Positions 29,970 through 36,931 of a stretch of 36,931 nt of DNA are shown piece by piece (the first letter of the stretch is position 1; the number at the start of each line of letters is the position of its first letter). The notes below the pieces were generated by a model. That model ran no database searches and was not told the DNA's origin. It saw only the letters and a list, made by a program, of their open reading frames with translations. Both the position numbers and the translations under genes were made by a program. The stretch comes from Candidatus Coproplasma excrementipullorum. GTDB lineage: Bacteria; Bacillota; Clostridia; Christensenellales; Borkfalkiaceae. The DNA is taken from positions 1-36,931 of the forward strand of contig DVNU01000028.1 in NCBI GenBank assembly GCA_018714165.1, in the 5' to 3' direction.

Positions 29970-30536
29970 TTATAGATTATCGACAGCAGATTTAAGGCTG
30001 TAATAGGTTAACTCAACGGGAGAAAAGTTTTTTAGGAGTGATGACAGAGATATTGAAGATTGATTGCCGCACACAGAATCTATAAGCCGGGTCGGAACGG
30101 CGTAAAATCTCCATTGAGATAAATCTGATACATCAAGTTTTACCCAATCGCTCTCTGTCAAAACGCAGAATATGTAAATATCTGAATTATGCTGTTTTTC
30201 AGAATACTTGCCAGACTCTGCGTTATACTCTCCTGCGCGGCGTATGGAGAAAGAAATTTTTGATATGCGATCGTTGTCGATATTCCAGCTTTGCAAATAA
30301 GATGACGCTTTAACCTCTATGCGTTTGCCGTTATAAAGTAGGTCATAGCTTTCCCAATCTCTGCGAGGAAAATCAGTATTAAGGTCTAACGCCTTTGCAA
30401 CAATGAACTCTGCAACAGCCCCGCGTGTTGTATTGCTTAATAAATCGCCAAACGCATAATGTAAGCAGTCAGATATGCTGTAATCGAATGGGAAGTCCTC
30501 GTAATGAAATAAATCGTGACCTTCATAAGTCTTCAT
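29970..30536 (-). CDS. PD-(D/E)XK nuclease-like protein in the lysogeny operon
   Basis: A 188-residue protein with the arrangement of a PD-(D/E)XK nuclease core. Glu43 is in RGAVAEFIVAKAL, Asp65 in WESYDLLYNGKR, and Glu74-Val-Lys76 in RIEVKASSYLQSW. The second half (HNSDIYIFCVLTESD ... LSQWRFYAVPTRLID ... SISLSSLL) follows a pattern I recall from uncharacterised single-domain proteins in many bacteria and mobile elements. Its AGGAG ribosome site overlaps the repressor stop codon, so it is translated with the repressor and expressed in the lysogen. This is a usual place for superinfection-exclusion or defence genes. The target is unknown. Confidence 0.7.
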   Translation of the reverse strand: MKTYEGHDLFHYEDFPFDYSISDCLHYAFGDLLSNTTRGAVAEFIVAKALDLNTDFPRRDWESYDLLYNGKRIEVKASSYLQSWNIDNDRISKISFSIRRAGEYNAESGKYSEKQHNSDIYIFCVLTESDWVKLDVSDLSQWRFYAVPTRLIDSVCGNQSSISLSSLLKNFSPVELTYYSLKSAVDNL

Positions 30537-30546
30537 CGTATTGCTC

Positions 30547-30906
30547 CTATATACCCAAGGTCTTGCGTTCTTCTGACGTTAAATACTTTGACATCAACGT
30601 CCATAAAACACGTTTGTCGTCTTCGCTTGCCCTGTTTACGCAAGAAGCAAGAATTCTGAATTCTTCGGGTATAGTTTCCTTCGCATTGGGAATGTTTGTA
30701 AGTCCGAGAAGATAATCGGAAGACACATTCAGGGCAGATGCAATATCGGCAAGTATTGTGAGAATAGCAGGACTGTTAACAGATTTGATATATCGGGAAA
30801 TAGTTGCTTCTGTGGTATATGCGTGTTCAGCAAGCCACTTTTGAGTAACGCCGCGCATGTTAATTGCGTCAGCAAGTCTTACGGGAAAAATATCGTTTTT
30901 TTCCAT
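30547..30906 (-). CDS. CI-like phage repressor (XRE family)
   Basis: A ~119-residue repressor. The XRE helix-turn-helix (RLADAINMRGVTQKWLAEHA then YTTEATISRYIKSVNSPAIL, about 8-50) ends with ALNVSSDYLLG, typical of phage CI-like proteins. A short helical C-terminal part follows (EEFRILASCVNRASEDDKRV), without a LexA-type peptidase. The ATG at 30906 follows AAGGAG; an in-frame ATG at 30954 lacks a site and lies in the operator region. It probably binds the TTACCG-type operators at 30933-31033 to keep the lysogenic state. Confidence 0.9.
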   Translation of the reverse strand: MEKNDIFPVRLADAINMRGVTQKWLAEHAYTTEATISRYIKSVNSPAILTILADIASALNVSSDYLLGLTNIPNAKETIPEEFRILASCVNRASEDDKRVLWTLMSKYLTSEERKTLGI

Positions 30907-30932
30907 TGAATACTCCTTGATAAACGAATTTA

Positions 30933-31041
30933 CTATCGGTAAGAATTTTAGCATAAAATATACCGATTGTATATAAAAATTATAATATTTATAATTTATT
31001 TATAAAATTTGCTTGACAATTACCGTTCGGTAAGATAGAAT
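30933..31041. promoter_or_regulatory. Lysogeny/lytic switch: divergent promoters with repeated operators
   Basis: The rightward promoter is TTGACA (31013-31018), 17-bp spacer, TAGAAT (31036-31041). The palindrome TTACCG-TT-CGGTAA (31020-31033) fills its spacer. Partial matches ATACCGATTGTAT (30960-30972) and TTACTATCGGTAA (30930-30942) flank the leftward promoter, whose extended -10 is TGC-TAAAAT (30945-30953 on the minus strand) with a weak -35 TATACA (30968-30973). This is the usual design of a CI/Cro switch. The centre is very AT-rich. Confidence 0.8.
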
Positions 31042-31072
31042 AAAGAAAAGATAAAATAAAGGGAATAAAGCA

Positions 31073-31303
31073 ATGAACTCAAGTCTGTTAAGGTCAGCAA
31101 GAATAGCAAAGCAAATGACACAATCTGATATTGCTGCTGCCATAGAAAAGACCACCGACTGTTATTCAAAGAAGGAAAGAGGGCAGAATTGCTTTACTCC
31201 TGATGAAATTGTAATTATCGCTAATGTGCTTGGGCTTACGTTCAGGCAGATTAACGATATTTTTTTTGACTCGAAATTACCAATCAGTAATAACGGTGCA
31301 TAA
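31073..31303 (+). CDS. Cro-like XRE regulator
   Basis: A 76-residue single-domain helix-turn-helix protein (SARIAKQMTQSDIAAAIEKT followed by TDCYSKKERGQNCFTPDEIV). First gene of the rightward early operon, directly behind the promoter with the palindromic operator. Its position and size suggest a Cro-type lytic regulator opposing the repressor at 30547. GGGAATAAAGCA precedes the ATG (GGGA as a modest ribosome site). Confidence 0.87.
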   Translation: MNSSLLRSARIAKQMTQSDIAAAIEKTTDCYSKKERGQNCFTPDEIVIIANVLGLTFRQINDIFFDSKLPISNNGA

Positions 31304-31348
31304 TCTTCCTGTTTGTCAATATTATAGCACCGAATGAGGGCTACCACA

Positions 31349-31849
31349 ATGGGAAACGACTCTACAAAAGCCAACACGAACGTGTACTTTCTCGCCAGAA
31401 AACAGGCGGCAAAATACGACGAGAGGCTATGTAGCCGTGAGAGTGCCGCCGATCTGATAGGAGTTTCTTCCTCATCGCTTGCGGACTATGAATTAGGTCA
31501 AACGAAAGTTGTTCCGGTAGATAAGGTAGCAATAATGGCGGAAGTTTATCACGCTCCGCAATTAAAGACTTTATATTGCAAGCACGAATGTCCGATAGGA
31601 AAATTGCTTGCTGTTTCCACAGAAGTTAAGACCATTGAACGTGTTACTTTGGGGTTGCTGGGGCAGCTTGATTTAAGAAAGCTTGAAGATATAAAGAAAA
31701 CGCTCATTGATGTTTCGTTGAATGAAAGAGAAGATTTAGACGAGTTAAAAGAATTGCAAGAAATCAGGTTTTATTTTGATAAGTTGCAAGAAAAAATATC
31801 CGAATTGACGCTTTTATGCGATAAAAGGGAGGCTGACAGTAAGTGGTAG
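31349..31849 (+). CDS. Second XRE-type phage regulator
   Basis: A ~166-residue protein with an N-terminal helix-turn-helix (ARKQAAKYDERLCSRESAAD then LIGVSSSSLADYELGQTKVV, about 15-55). A helical C-terminal region with coiled-coil character (LRKLEDIKKTLIDVSLNERE ... YFDKLQEKISELTLLC) follows. The segment YHAPQLKTLYCKHECPIGK has two cysteines, seen in phage XRE activators of Clostridia. The start at 31349 is preferred because GAGG lies 8-9 nt before it; ATG at 31334 is also in frame. It may activate early genes or act as an anti-repressor. Confidence 0.78.
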   Translation: MGNDSTKANTNVYFLARKQAAKYDERLCSRESAADLIGVSSSSLADYELGQTKVVPVDKVAIMAEVYHAPQLKTLYCKHECPIGKLLAVSTEVKTIERVTLGLLGQLDLRKLEDIKKTLIDVSLNEREDLDELKELQEIRFYFDKLQEKISELTLLCDKREADSKW

Positions 31850-31998
31850 AAATGCTTGAAAAAATCAAGAAGTGCCTTAAAGAAGAATACGGCATTAGTT
31901 CAGTTCAGGAACTTGCTATAGCCCTCGAAAAATCGCAGAAAATACCCATCGGGATTTTTACAACGAATAGGAAAGAGGCTAATGAAAATGAATGTTGA
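31843..31998 (+). CDS. Small early phage protein
   Basis: A 51-residue frame. GTG at 31843 follows GGGAGG by 10 nt, and ATG at 31852 is the alternative start (48 residues, MLEKIKKCLKEEYGISSVQE). It overlaps the XRE stop by 7 nt and the nuclease start by 17 nt, in keeping with the tight operon. Mostly helical and basic at the N-terminus. Not recognised. Confidence 0.5.
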   Translation: MVEMLEKIKKCLKEEYGISSVQELAIALEKSQKIPIGIFTTNRKEANENEC

Positions 31999-32611
31999 AA
32001 TATGTAAAGACCTTACATTTGATGACGGATTGCACGTATATAAATTGCACGGAGTAACACTTCCTTCCGTAACACAGTTAATGAAACCGTTAACGGATAA
32101 TTACTACGGCGATACAGATTACGAATTCCTGAAAAATGCTGCAACAAGAGGAACGACAATACATAACAGCATAGAGAATTATTGGCTATTCAACGTCGTT
32201 GATATACCTCACGAATATAAGGCCTATATGGACGCTTTCCTAAAATTCGTAGAAATGTATAAGCCCAAGCCTTTGGCTACCGAAGTGAGATTTTACCACA
32301 AGTATTTGTACTATGCCGGAACCGCAGATTTGATATGCACTCTAAACGGAAACGATAACGAAGTGTGGCTTATCGACTATAAAGCGACAGCCGGGATACA
32401 CAAGTTTCTCACCAGAATCCAGCTTGAGGGATATAAGCAAGGAATAGAGAGTCAGGGTATCACTATCCACAGGAAAGGTATTCTGCATCTCACCAAAACA
32501 GGAAAATTCACGTTGGACGATGAGTACGACGATGAACACGATAGTGAAAGTTTGGAAGTTTTCAGCGCATTGCTTACGCTGTATAACTATATGAAAAAAA
32601 ATAAAAAATAG
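31982..32611 (+). CDS. RecB/Cas4-like PD-(D/E)XK exonuclease
   Basis: A 209-residue phage exonuclease. Core motifs: His61 (TRGTTIHNSIE), GTADLIC with Asp116, WLIDYKATAG with Asp132 and Lys134, and Gln147 in RIQLEGYKQG. This is the order of RecB-family and Cas4/YqaJ-like nucleases. Two genes downstream is a Bet/RecT annealase, so the pair probably forms the phage recombination module: 5'-end resection followed by strand annealing. AGAGG precedes the start; ATG at 31988 has better spacing to it and is an equally good choice. Confidence 0.85.
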   Translation: MKMNVEICKDLTFDDGLHVYKLHGVTLPSVTQLMKPLTDNYYGDTDYEFLKNAATRGTTIHNSIENYWLFNVVDIPHEYKAYMDAFLKFVEMYKPKPLATEVRFYHKYLYYAGTADLICTLNGNDNEVWLIDYKATAGIHKFLTRIQLEGYKQGIESQGITIHRKGILHLTKTGKFTLDDEYDDEHDSESLEVFSALLTLYNYMKKNKK

Positions 32612-32620
32612 GAGGACACT

Positions 32621-33355
32621 ATGGAACAGTTGCAGACAACAGACCAAGAAGTGGTTTTGGCAGAATTGCCAGCAACAGAACAGGAAGGCGTCGACGGAGA
32701 ACAGGAATTGCAGGTATCGGTTACCGAATTCGGAAAAAAGGCAAGCGGTATCGTTGTAAAAACAGAAGATGACTTCAAGAACGCCGCAGAGTTCGTAAAA
32801 GAAATCAAGAAGAAGGCGAACACGGTAAAAACATTCTTTGAACCTTTGAAGAAGTCGGCATACGCAGCCCATCAGCAAATCTGTTCAAGAGAAAAGGAAA
32901 TGCTTGCGCCGCTCGTTTCGGCAGAGAAAGAAATCAAGTCGGCAATGGCGGTATGGACAGAAGAAAAGGAAAGAGAACGCAGAGATGCAGAGGAGGCAGC
33001 GAGAAAAGCTGCGCAGGAACAGGCAGACAGGCTTTTACAGGAGTCGATAGAACTTGAAAAGACAGGAAATACGGTCGCGGCGGAGCAGAAGTTCAATTCT
33101 GCTGCAATGCTTGAAAGACAGAGCGGTCAGATTGTTATACCCGTAGAAAAAACGCAGGTAAGCGGCGTAAGTCAAACCAAGGATTGGGAAATCACAGCGG
33201 TAGACGAAACGGCGGTTCCCGTAGAATTTAACGGCGTATGTATAAGACCTGTGGACGAAAGCGCAGTCCTCAAACTCATAAAAGCAAACAAAGGCAAAAT
33301 AAAAATTCCCGGAATTGAATACAAGGAAACGACGAAATTCAGCATAAGGAGTTAA
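32621..33355 (+). CDS. Coiled-coil phage protein between exonuclease and annealase
   Basis: A 244-residue protein found in many phages next to RecT/Bet genes. An acidic N-terminus leads to a long helical stretch (DFKNAAEFVKEIKKKANTVK ... EKEMLAPLVSAEKEIKSAMA ... ERERRDAEEAARKAAQEQAD, about 45-145), predicted coiled coil. A C-terminal domain (TKDWEITAVDETAVPVEFNG ... AVLKLIKANKGKIKIPGIEY) follows. The position suggests a role with the exonuclease or annealase, perhaps as a scaffold, but function is not established. AGGAGG precedes the start. Confidence 0.8.
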   Translation: MEQLQTTDQEVVLAELPATEQEGVDGEQELQVSVTEFGKKASGIVVKTEDDFKNAAEFVKEIKKKANTVKTFFEPLKKSAYAAHQQICSREKEMLAPLVSAEKEIKSAMAVWTEEKERERRDAEEAARKAAQEQADRLLQESIELEKTGNTVAAEQKFNSAAMLERQSGQIVIPVEKTQVSGVSQTKDWEITAVDETAVPVEFNGVCIRPVDESAVLKLIKANKGKIKIPGIEYKETTKFSIRS

Positions 33356-33359
33356 TCAG

Positions 33360-34313
33360 ATGGAAGAAAAAAATGTTGCAGTAGTGAATAATTCCAACGC
33401 CGCGTTAAATGTTACGTTTGAGTTGCAGGGAAGAAAAATTGAAATAGACGGGGATTTCGTAAAGAAATATCTTGTACGCGGCAAGTCTGAAATGGTTACG
33501 GCACAGGAAGTATTGTTTTTCCTGAATACATGCCGGGCACAAAATCTTAATCCGTTGGCAAACGGCGAAGTGTACCTCATAAAGTACAGCAAAGAGGAGC
33601 CTGCACAGCTTGTTGTCGGCAAAGATAAGTACTTGTCGCGTGCTTACCTCAACCCGAATTATATGAGCAAGGAAGACGGAATAATCGTTTCTCGCGGAAG
33701 CCAAATCATACAGAAAAAAGGATGTTGCTTATATCCCAATGAGATACTTATCGGCGGGTGGTGCAGAGTTTTCTATATGAAAGGCGGCACGCAACGCGAG
33801 GCGTATAAGGAAGTTGCACTCCAAGAGTACAACAAAGGAATGGCGAATTGGAAGTCAAAGCCTGCCACAATGATAAACAAAGTTGCAGTAAGTCAATGCG
33901 TAAGGGATGCATTCCCCCAAGATTATTGCGGATTGTATTCAGAAGATGAAATGATTGCCGCAGGAGCAATACCGCCTGAAATACCACCCGCACAGAAAGA
34001 AATCATCGTAAGCGAAGACGGAAGATTGCTTGACGAGGACGGAAACGACATTACGGAGCAGGGAACGACTCTTGCAGAAGAAGGTTCTGACGAAGATAGA
34101 GTTATAACCCAAGAAGAACGTAAAGCATTGTTCAGAAAGGGAAGTGAACTGTTTCAGGAAGATGGAAACGACATCATAAGGCAGATTATGGACGGCCTCG
34201 GCATAGAATCTACGGCAAAAATGACCGTAAAAGATTATCTCACGGTCCTCGAAGGTCTTGAAGACGAAAAGCAAATGAGAGACCACATAATAGACGAGGA
34301 AAGCGTAGATTAA
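33360..34313 (+). CDS. bet: Phage recombination protein Bet (RecT/Red-beta superfamily)
   Basis: A 317-residue single-strand annealing protein. The Bet/RecT core is visible: QEVLFFLNTCRAQNLNPLAN, EVYLIKYSKEEPAQLVVGKD, YLSRAYLNPNYMSKEDGIIV, MINKVAVSQCVRDAFPQDYC (about 50-200). The C-terminal ~110 residues are acidic and variable, as is common where these proteins contact single-strand DNA-binding protein or partners. It pairs with the exonuclease at 31982. AAGGAG precedes the start. Confidence 0.92.
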   Translation: MEEKNVAVVNNSNAALNVTFELQGRKIEIDGDFVKKYLVRGKSEMVTAQEVLFFLNTCRAQNLNPLANGEVYLIKYSKEEPAQLVVGKDKYLSRAYLNPNYMSKEDGIIVSRGSQIIQKKGCCLYPNEILIGGWCRVFYMKGGTQREAYKEVALQEYNKGMANWKSKPATMINKVAVSQCVRDAFPQDYCGLYSEDEMIAAGAIPPEIPPAQKEIIVSEDGRLLDEDGNDITEQGTTLAEEGSDEDRVITQEERKALFRKGSELFQEDGNDIIRQIMDGLGIESTAKMTVKDYLTVLEGLEDEKQMRDHIIDEESVD

Positions 34314-34327
34314 AGCGAGGTATAAAG

Positions 34328-35128
34328 ATGAATGAAGACGCAAAGAGAGGGGCAGGAAGAAACGTAAAGAAGGGAGTAGACTACTTTCCGCACTTCACCA
34401 ACTCGATGACGCATTCTTCAACAATCTTTACTATCCAAGAAGACTTTGGAAACGACGGCTACGCTGTTTGGTATAAACTGCTTGAATATCTGGGAACACA
34501 GGAAAAGCTGTATTTTGATACGAATGATAGGCAAAGATGGAAACATTTTGTTGCACTGTGTAAAACCTCTCAAGAAACAGTTTTAGGCATTATCAATAGC
34601 CTTGCAGAAATGAACGCAATAGACTATGACTTGTGGACCAAGCACAAAGTTATTTGGTCTGATAATTTCGCAGACAACGTAGCCAGCGTTTACAAAAAGC
34701 GCGGTGTTGCAGTTCCGACTAAACCTGTATTTTTAAACGATACTGAAAGCAAAGAAGTTCCTCAAACAGAGCCTGTAATGCAGTTGCCTGAAATCAAATC
34801 GTCTTTCGATGGCGACAAAATGTCAGAATTCTGTGAAAGGTTTAATGTTCAGATAGACTCGTATGGAAGTGCTTTAAGTGAGATGGATTTTGATTTGCTC
34901 ACGAAAGCATACGAAGAAAGCCCCCAATATTTGCAGACAAGCAATATTGCAAGATTTATGTCGTGGGTAGTAAAAAACTACGCATCCATAATCAAAGGCA
35001 AGTACAAGCTTGACAGCAAATCCTCGACGTCGCGCGAACAGCAAGCAATCGATGAAAGACGTAGGCAAAATGATATGATGCAGTCATTGTACAACAAGTA
35101 TTTGTCGGAGGAAGATGACAATGGATAA
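34328..35128 (+). CDS. DUF4373/Lin1244-type phage replication protein
   Basis: A 266-residue protein. The N-terminal domain (VDYFPHFTNSMTHSSTIFTI ... YAVWYKLLEYLGTQEKLYFD ... IWSDNFADNVASVYKKRGVA, about 15-130) matches the DUF4373 (Lin1244/Lin1753-like) domain of phage primosome proteins. A DnaD-like C-terminal helical part (FEERFNVQ-like region to ARFMSWVVKNYASIIKGKYK) follows, with a basic tail. Such proteins act as origin binding or helicase-loading adaptors. It is followed, with a short overlap, by a loader-like gene. GCGAGG precedes the start. Confidence 0.82.
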   Translation: MNEDAKRGAGRNVKKGVDYFPHFTNSMTHSSTIFTIQEDFGNDGYAVWYKLLEYLGTQEKLYFDTNDRQRWKHFVALCKTSQETVLGIINSLAEMNAIDYDLWTKHKVIWSDNFADNVASVYKKRGVAVPTKPVFLNDTESKEVPQTEPVMQLPEIKSSFDGDKMSEFCERFNVQIDSYGSALSEMDFDLLTKAYEESPQYLQTSNIARFMSWVVKNYASIIKGKYKLDSKSSTSREQQAIDERRRQNDMMQSLYNKYLSEEDDNG

Positions 35129-35717
35129 TCTCCAAAGATCAGATATTGTAAAAATACTTGCGCTTATCCGAGTTAATGATGAAAAAGCATATCAGTTGAT
35201 GTCATCGAAAGAAGCTGAAACCCTTGTAGATTTTTGGTATGAAAGCTTGTCGATATACCCCCAAGAAGTAGTTTTTGCTGCAACAAAACTTGCTATACAG
35301 AATAGCGAATTCACGGTTAAGCTTGCTACCATAATCAATGAAATCAAAAAGATTAAGACCTCATTGCAAAAATCAGACGTTGAATTATGGAATGAATTAA
35401 ACGAAGTATTGTTCATTGTAAATTATGAGTCGGCATACTTGAACTACGACCGGGAGCGCGACGAAACATTAAAAAAGTTGAATCGGATTTATCAATCGTT
35501 ATCAGCAGAAATAAGGCTCTATGTAACAAGTTTAAGCGAGTTAATTAATATCTCGCGCATGGACAAAAAAGAGCTTTCATACGAAAAAGACAGGTTTTTA
35601 AAGGCTATGCCAAAACTCAAAGAAAATGCAGAATATCGGGCAAAATCAGAACGATTTATGCAGTTCTTGGAAAGTAAAGAAGTCTATCAGATAGAAGACA
35701 AAAAGGTTAAGAAATGA
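35121..35717 (+). CDS. Helicase loader/inhibitor-like phage protein (G39P type)
   Basis: A ~198-residue all-helical protein. The first 75 residues (MDNLQRSDIVKILALIRVND ... VDFWYESLSIYPQEVVFAAT KLAIQN) resemble G39P-type replicative helicase loader/inhibitors, which recruit the phage or host DnaB helicase. The rest is helical and charged. It overlaps the DUF4373 gene and precedes RusA, as in several Firmicutes phages. The ATG at 35121 is chosen because it is 9 nt after GGAGG; ATG at 35115 is too close. Stop and next start overlap (ATGA). Confidence 0.7.
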   Translation: MDNLQRSDIVKILALIRVNDEKAYQLMSSKEAETLVDFWYESLSIYPQEVVFAATKLAIQNSEFTVKLATIINEIKKIKTSLQKSDVELWNELNEVLFIVNYESAYLNYDRERDETLKKLNRIYQSLSAEIRLYVTSLSELINISRMDKKELSYEKDRFLKAMPKLKENAEYRAKSERFMQFLESKEVYQIEDKKVKK

Positions 35718-35923
35718 TAAAGCACAAATATAAAATCATTGTTGACTCCACAGACGATAGAGAACGCTTGGCCGGAATACTCGTTAAGAACGGGTATTCA
35801 GTAAAGCAGGGAAAGCAGCTCAAAAAAGATAGCAACAAGTCCTACGATTACTATCTCGAAGTTTGCGACGAAAACGACAGAAATGTTTACTCGAAGGAAG
35901 TTATAAGGGATAGAAAGAAATGA
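35714..35923 (+). CDS. Small phage protein of unknown function
   Basis: A 69-residue basic protein (MIKHKYKIIVDSTDDRERLA ... SYDYYLEVCDENDRNVYSKE). The beta-alpha-beta pattern and positive charge suggest nucleic-acid binding, but no family is recognised. Overlaps both neighbours by 4 nt, so it is translated with the loader-like protein and RusA. Confidence 0.7.
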   Translation: MIKHKYKIIVDSTDDRERLAGILVKNGYSVKQGKQLKKDSNKSYDYYLEVCDENDRNVYSKEVIRDRKK

Positions 35924-36393
35924 AAGTTGCAAGATTTGTTGTCTACGGAAATCCGAAGGGGAAAGGCAGACCGAGGTTTACTACTGTCTGCGGCTACGCA
36001 AAGTCCTACACCCCGAAAGATACAGAAAACTACGAAAACCTTATCAAGATTGAGTATAAAAGTCAATGCGGAAATATCTTCTTTGATAGAGATGAACAAC
36101 TCGAAGTGAAGATATATTGCTACCACTCAATCCCCAAAAGCGTATCAAATAAGAAACGCTCTCTTATGATTGCTCATAGGATAAGACCTGCCAAAAAGCC
36201 TGATTTTGACAATATGGCAAAGGTGGTTACGGACGCCCTCAACGGCATAGCGTATCACGACGATAATCAGATAGTCGATGGTATGGTAAGAAAATTCTAT
36301 GACGAGCAACCGAGAGTTGAAATTCAAATAAAATCTATAAACGACGAGGTAAAAAATGAAAGAATTATTGAGCATCAACAACAGCGTATTTGA
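35920..36393 (+). CDS. rusA: RusA-family Holliday junction resolvase
   Basis: A 157-residue endonuclease that resolves junctions and branched phage DNA. RusA signatures: GNPKGKGRPRF (about 11-21), then RPAKKPDFDNMAKVVTDALN and GIAYHDDNQIVDG (about 88-120), with the catalytic Asp residues in PDFDN and HDDNQI, and an ending DEQPRVEIQI. The last ~15 residues (NERIIEHQQQRI) are an extension that overlaps the next gene by 38 nt. It works on products of the upstream recombination module. The host ruvC lies ~12 kb away. Confidence 0.93.
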   Translation: MKVARFVVYGNPKGKGRPRFTTVCGYAKSYTPKDTENYENLIKIEYKSQCGNIFFDRDEQLEVKIYCYHSIPKSVSNKKRSLMIAHRIRPAKKPDFDNMAKVVTDALNGIAYHDDNQIVDGMVRKFYDEQPRVEIQIKSINDEVKNERIIEHQQQRI

Positions 36394-36865
36394 AGACTTG
36401 CGAAACGATATTGATAACATTATCAATCGCACCATCGGAAATATGCAGCAAAGGGAAACCGATAGCGCAGACATCACAATTAAGTTGTCTGTCAAGCTTG
36501 AACAGGCAAGCATAGCGGACAGAGAGGCAGGTAATGGTTGTGTTAAAACCATACAAAAGCCCAAGTTCGGCTATGCTATAACATCTGCAATGCAGATAAA
36601 GGATAAGGAGAGCGGCGCCCTGAAAGGCGAATATCAGCTTGTATGGAACGAAGAAGAAGGAAGATACGAACTTGCTCCCATAGATGACGGTCAAATGAGT
36701 ATGTTCGACGACGAACTTTTCACGGAACGTACAGTAAACAACGATAATGCAGAAGACGTCAAGGAAGAACAGGCTCTCATCGGCGGAGAAGTTAAAATGC
36801 TTGGTAATGGTGATAGTTTTGATAACTTCGACGACCACGACGAAGATAACGAAGACGAGGTATAA
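36356..36865 (+). CDS. Phage protein with a sliding-clamp-binding-like motif
   Basis: A 169-residue protein. The N-terminal region (EDLRNDIDNIINRTIGNMQQ RETDSADITIKLSVKLEQAS) is helix plus beta, a central beta segment follows (KFGYAITSAMQIKDKESGAL KGEYQLVWNEEEGRYEL), and then DDGQMSMFDDE and an acidic tail (DNFDDHDEDNEDEV). QMSMF fits the QL(S/D)LF-type beta-clamp-binding consensus. The gene overlaps rusA by 38 nt, with GAGG inside rusA. I know this kind of protein only as a conserved hypothetical of phage replication regions. Confidence 0.75.
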   Translation: MKELLSINNSVFEDLRNDIDNIINRTIGNMQQRETDSADITIKLSVKLEQASIADREAGNGCVKTIQKPKFGYAITSAMQIKDKESGALKGEYQLVWNEEEGRYELAPIDDGQMSMFDDELFTERTVNNDNAEDVKEEQALIGGEVKMLGNGDSFDNFDDHDEDNEDEV

Positions 36866-36868
36866 ATT

Positions 36869-36931
36869 ATGAATGAAGAAAAGAAAAAGCCTTCGATTGA
36901 GGAAGTTTTCGTAGGAATTGCAAGCAAAATA
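36869..36931 (+). CDS. Start of a further phage gene, cut by the window edge
   Basis: ATG at 36869, 3 nt after the previous stop, reads MNEEKKKPSIEEVFVGIASK and runs off the window. GAGG lies 8-10 nt upstream, and the spacing fits the operon. Not enough is present to identify it. Confidence 0.6.
   Translation, partial: MNEEKKKPSIEEVFVGIASKI

Larger units (their letters stand above)
28210..36931. mobile_element. Left end of a prophage (lysogeny, recombination and replication modules)
   Basis: From the queA 3' end onwards base composition falls and the gene set is that of a temperate Firmicutes phage. A serine recombinase, nuclease-like protein and repressor read leftward, followed by a switch region. 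Cro-like and XRE proteins, a RecB-like exonuclease, Bet/RecT, a DUF4373-like protein, a helicase loader-like protein and RusA read rightward in one tight operon. No structural genes are within the window; the element continues past the right edge. A conjugative element is less likely because of the phage-type Bet, RusA and loader set. Confidence 0.88.

Overview
The window looks like chromosome of an uncultured, probably spore-forming, anaerobic Firmicute (Clostridia-like). The reasons are a complete spoIIAA-spoIIAB-sigF sporulation operon, a ruvC-ruvA-ruvB-queA block, DegV, TrmL and DUF378 genes, strong AAGGAG-type ribosome binding sites, and -35/-10 promoters with 17-bp spacing. The left three quarters are moderately GC-rich and full of long perfect hairpins. 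The last ~8.7 kb are visibly more AT-rich and are the left end of a prophage. The species cannot be named from the sequence alone.

Layout. 1-830: the tail of an unknown gene, a hairpin array and trmL (minus). 1011-2980: a structured repeat, a Pho-box-like promoter and a Na/Pi cotransporter gene split by an in-frame TAG. 3128-5215: a LysR regulator divergent from an acetyltransferase and a cyclophilin-fold lipoprotein. 5315-6679: marR and degV. 6756-9088: a broken DUF4085-type gene and two membrane proteins of unknown role. 9222-9995: a minus-strand tRNA operon (fMet, Met, Glu, Val) with a repeat that carries tRNA-Val 3'-end sequence. 10048-13328: tilS, a MIF-type tautomerase, hpt and a frameshifted DUF378 gene, with two copies of a ~175-nt structured element. 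13485-18690: an ABC exporter, an AAA ATPase, a methyltransferase and a GNAT acetyltransferase. 18843-21668: the spoIIA operon and an aminotransferase. 22056-28140: an HTH remnant, argH (minus), ruvC, ruvA, a four-helix-bundle gene, ruvB, a second four-helix-bundle gene and queA.

28210-36931 is a prophage next to the 3' end of queA: a leftward lysogeny operon (CI-like repressor, a PD-(D/E)XK nuclease-like protein, a large serine recombinase), a switch region with cognate operators, and a rightward early operon (Cro-like protein, XRE protein, RecB-like exonuclease, coiled-coil protein, Bet/RecT annealase, DUF4373-like replication protein, helicase loader-like protein, RusA and others). It runs off the right edge.

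The most unusual content is in the repeats. (i) Two arrays of 15-nt hairpins (6-bp stem, 3-nt loop) separated by ATGAATT spacers, whose stems change while the fold is kept. (ii) A ~175-nt multi-hairpin element in two near-equal-length copies and one shortened copy, with covarying stems; one copy lies between direct repeats of the last ten codons of the tautomerase gene. (iii) A ~148-bp segment bounded by inverted copies of the tRNA-Val 3' end. (iv) A four-helix-bundle gene between 86-bp direct repeats and heptamer arrays, wedged between ruvA and ruvB, with a second family member running 145 nt into queA. Together they suggest small hairpin-rich mobile units that settle at gene 3' ends and operon junctions. 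A PD-(D/E)XK protein in the prophage lysogeny operon is a candidate accessory or defence gene.
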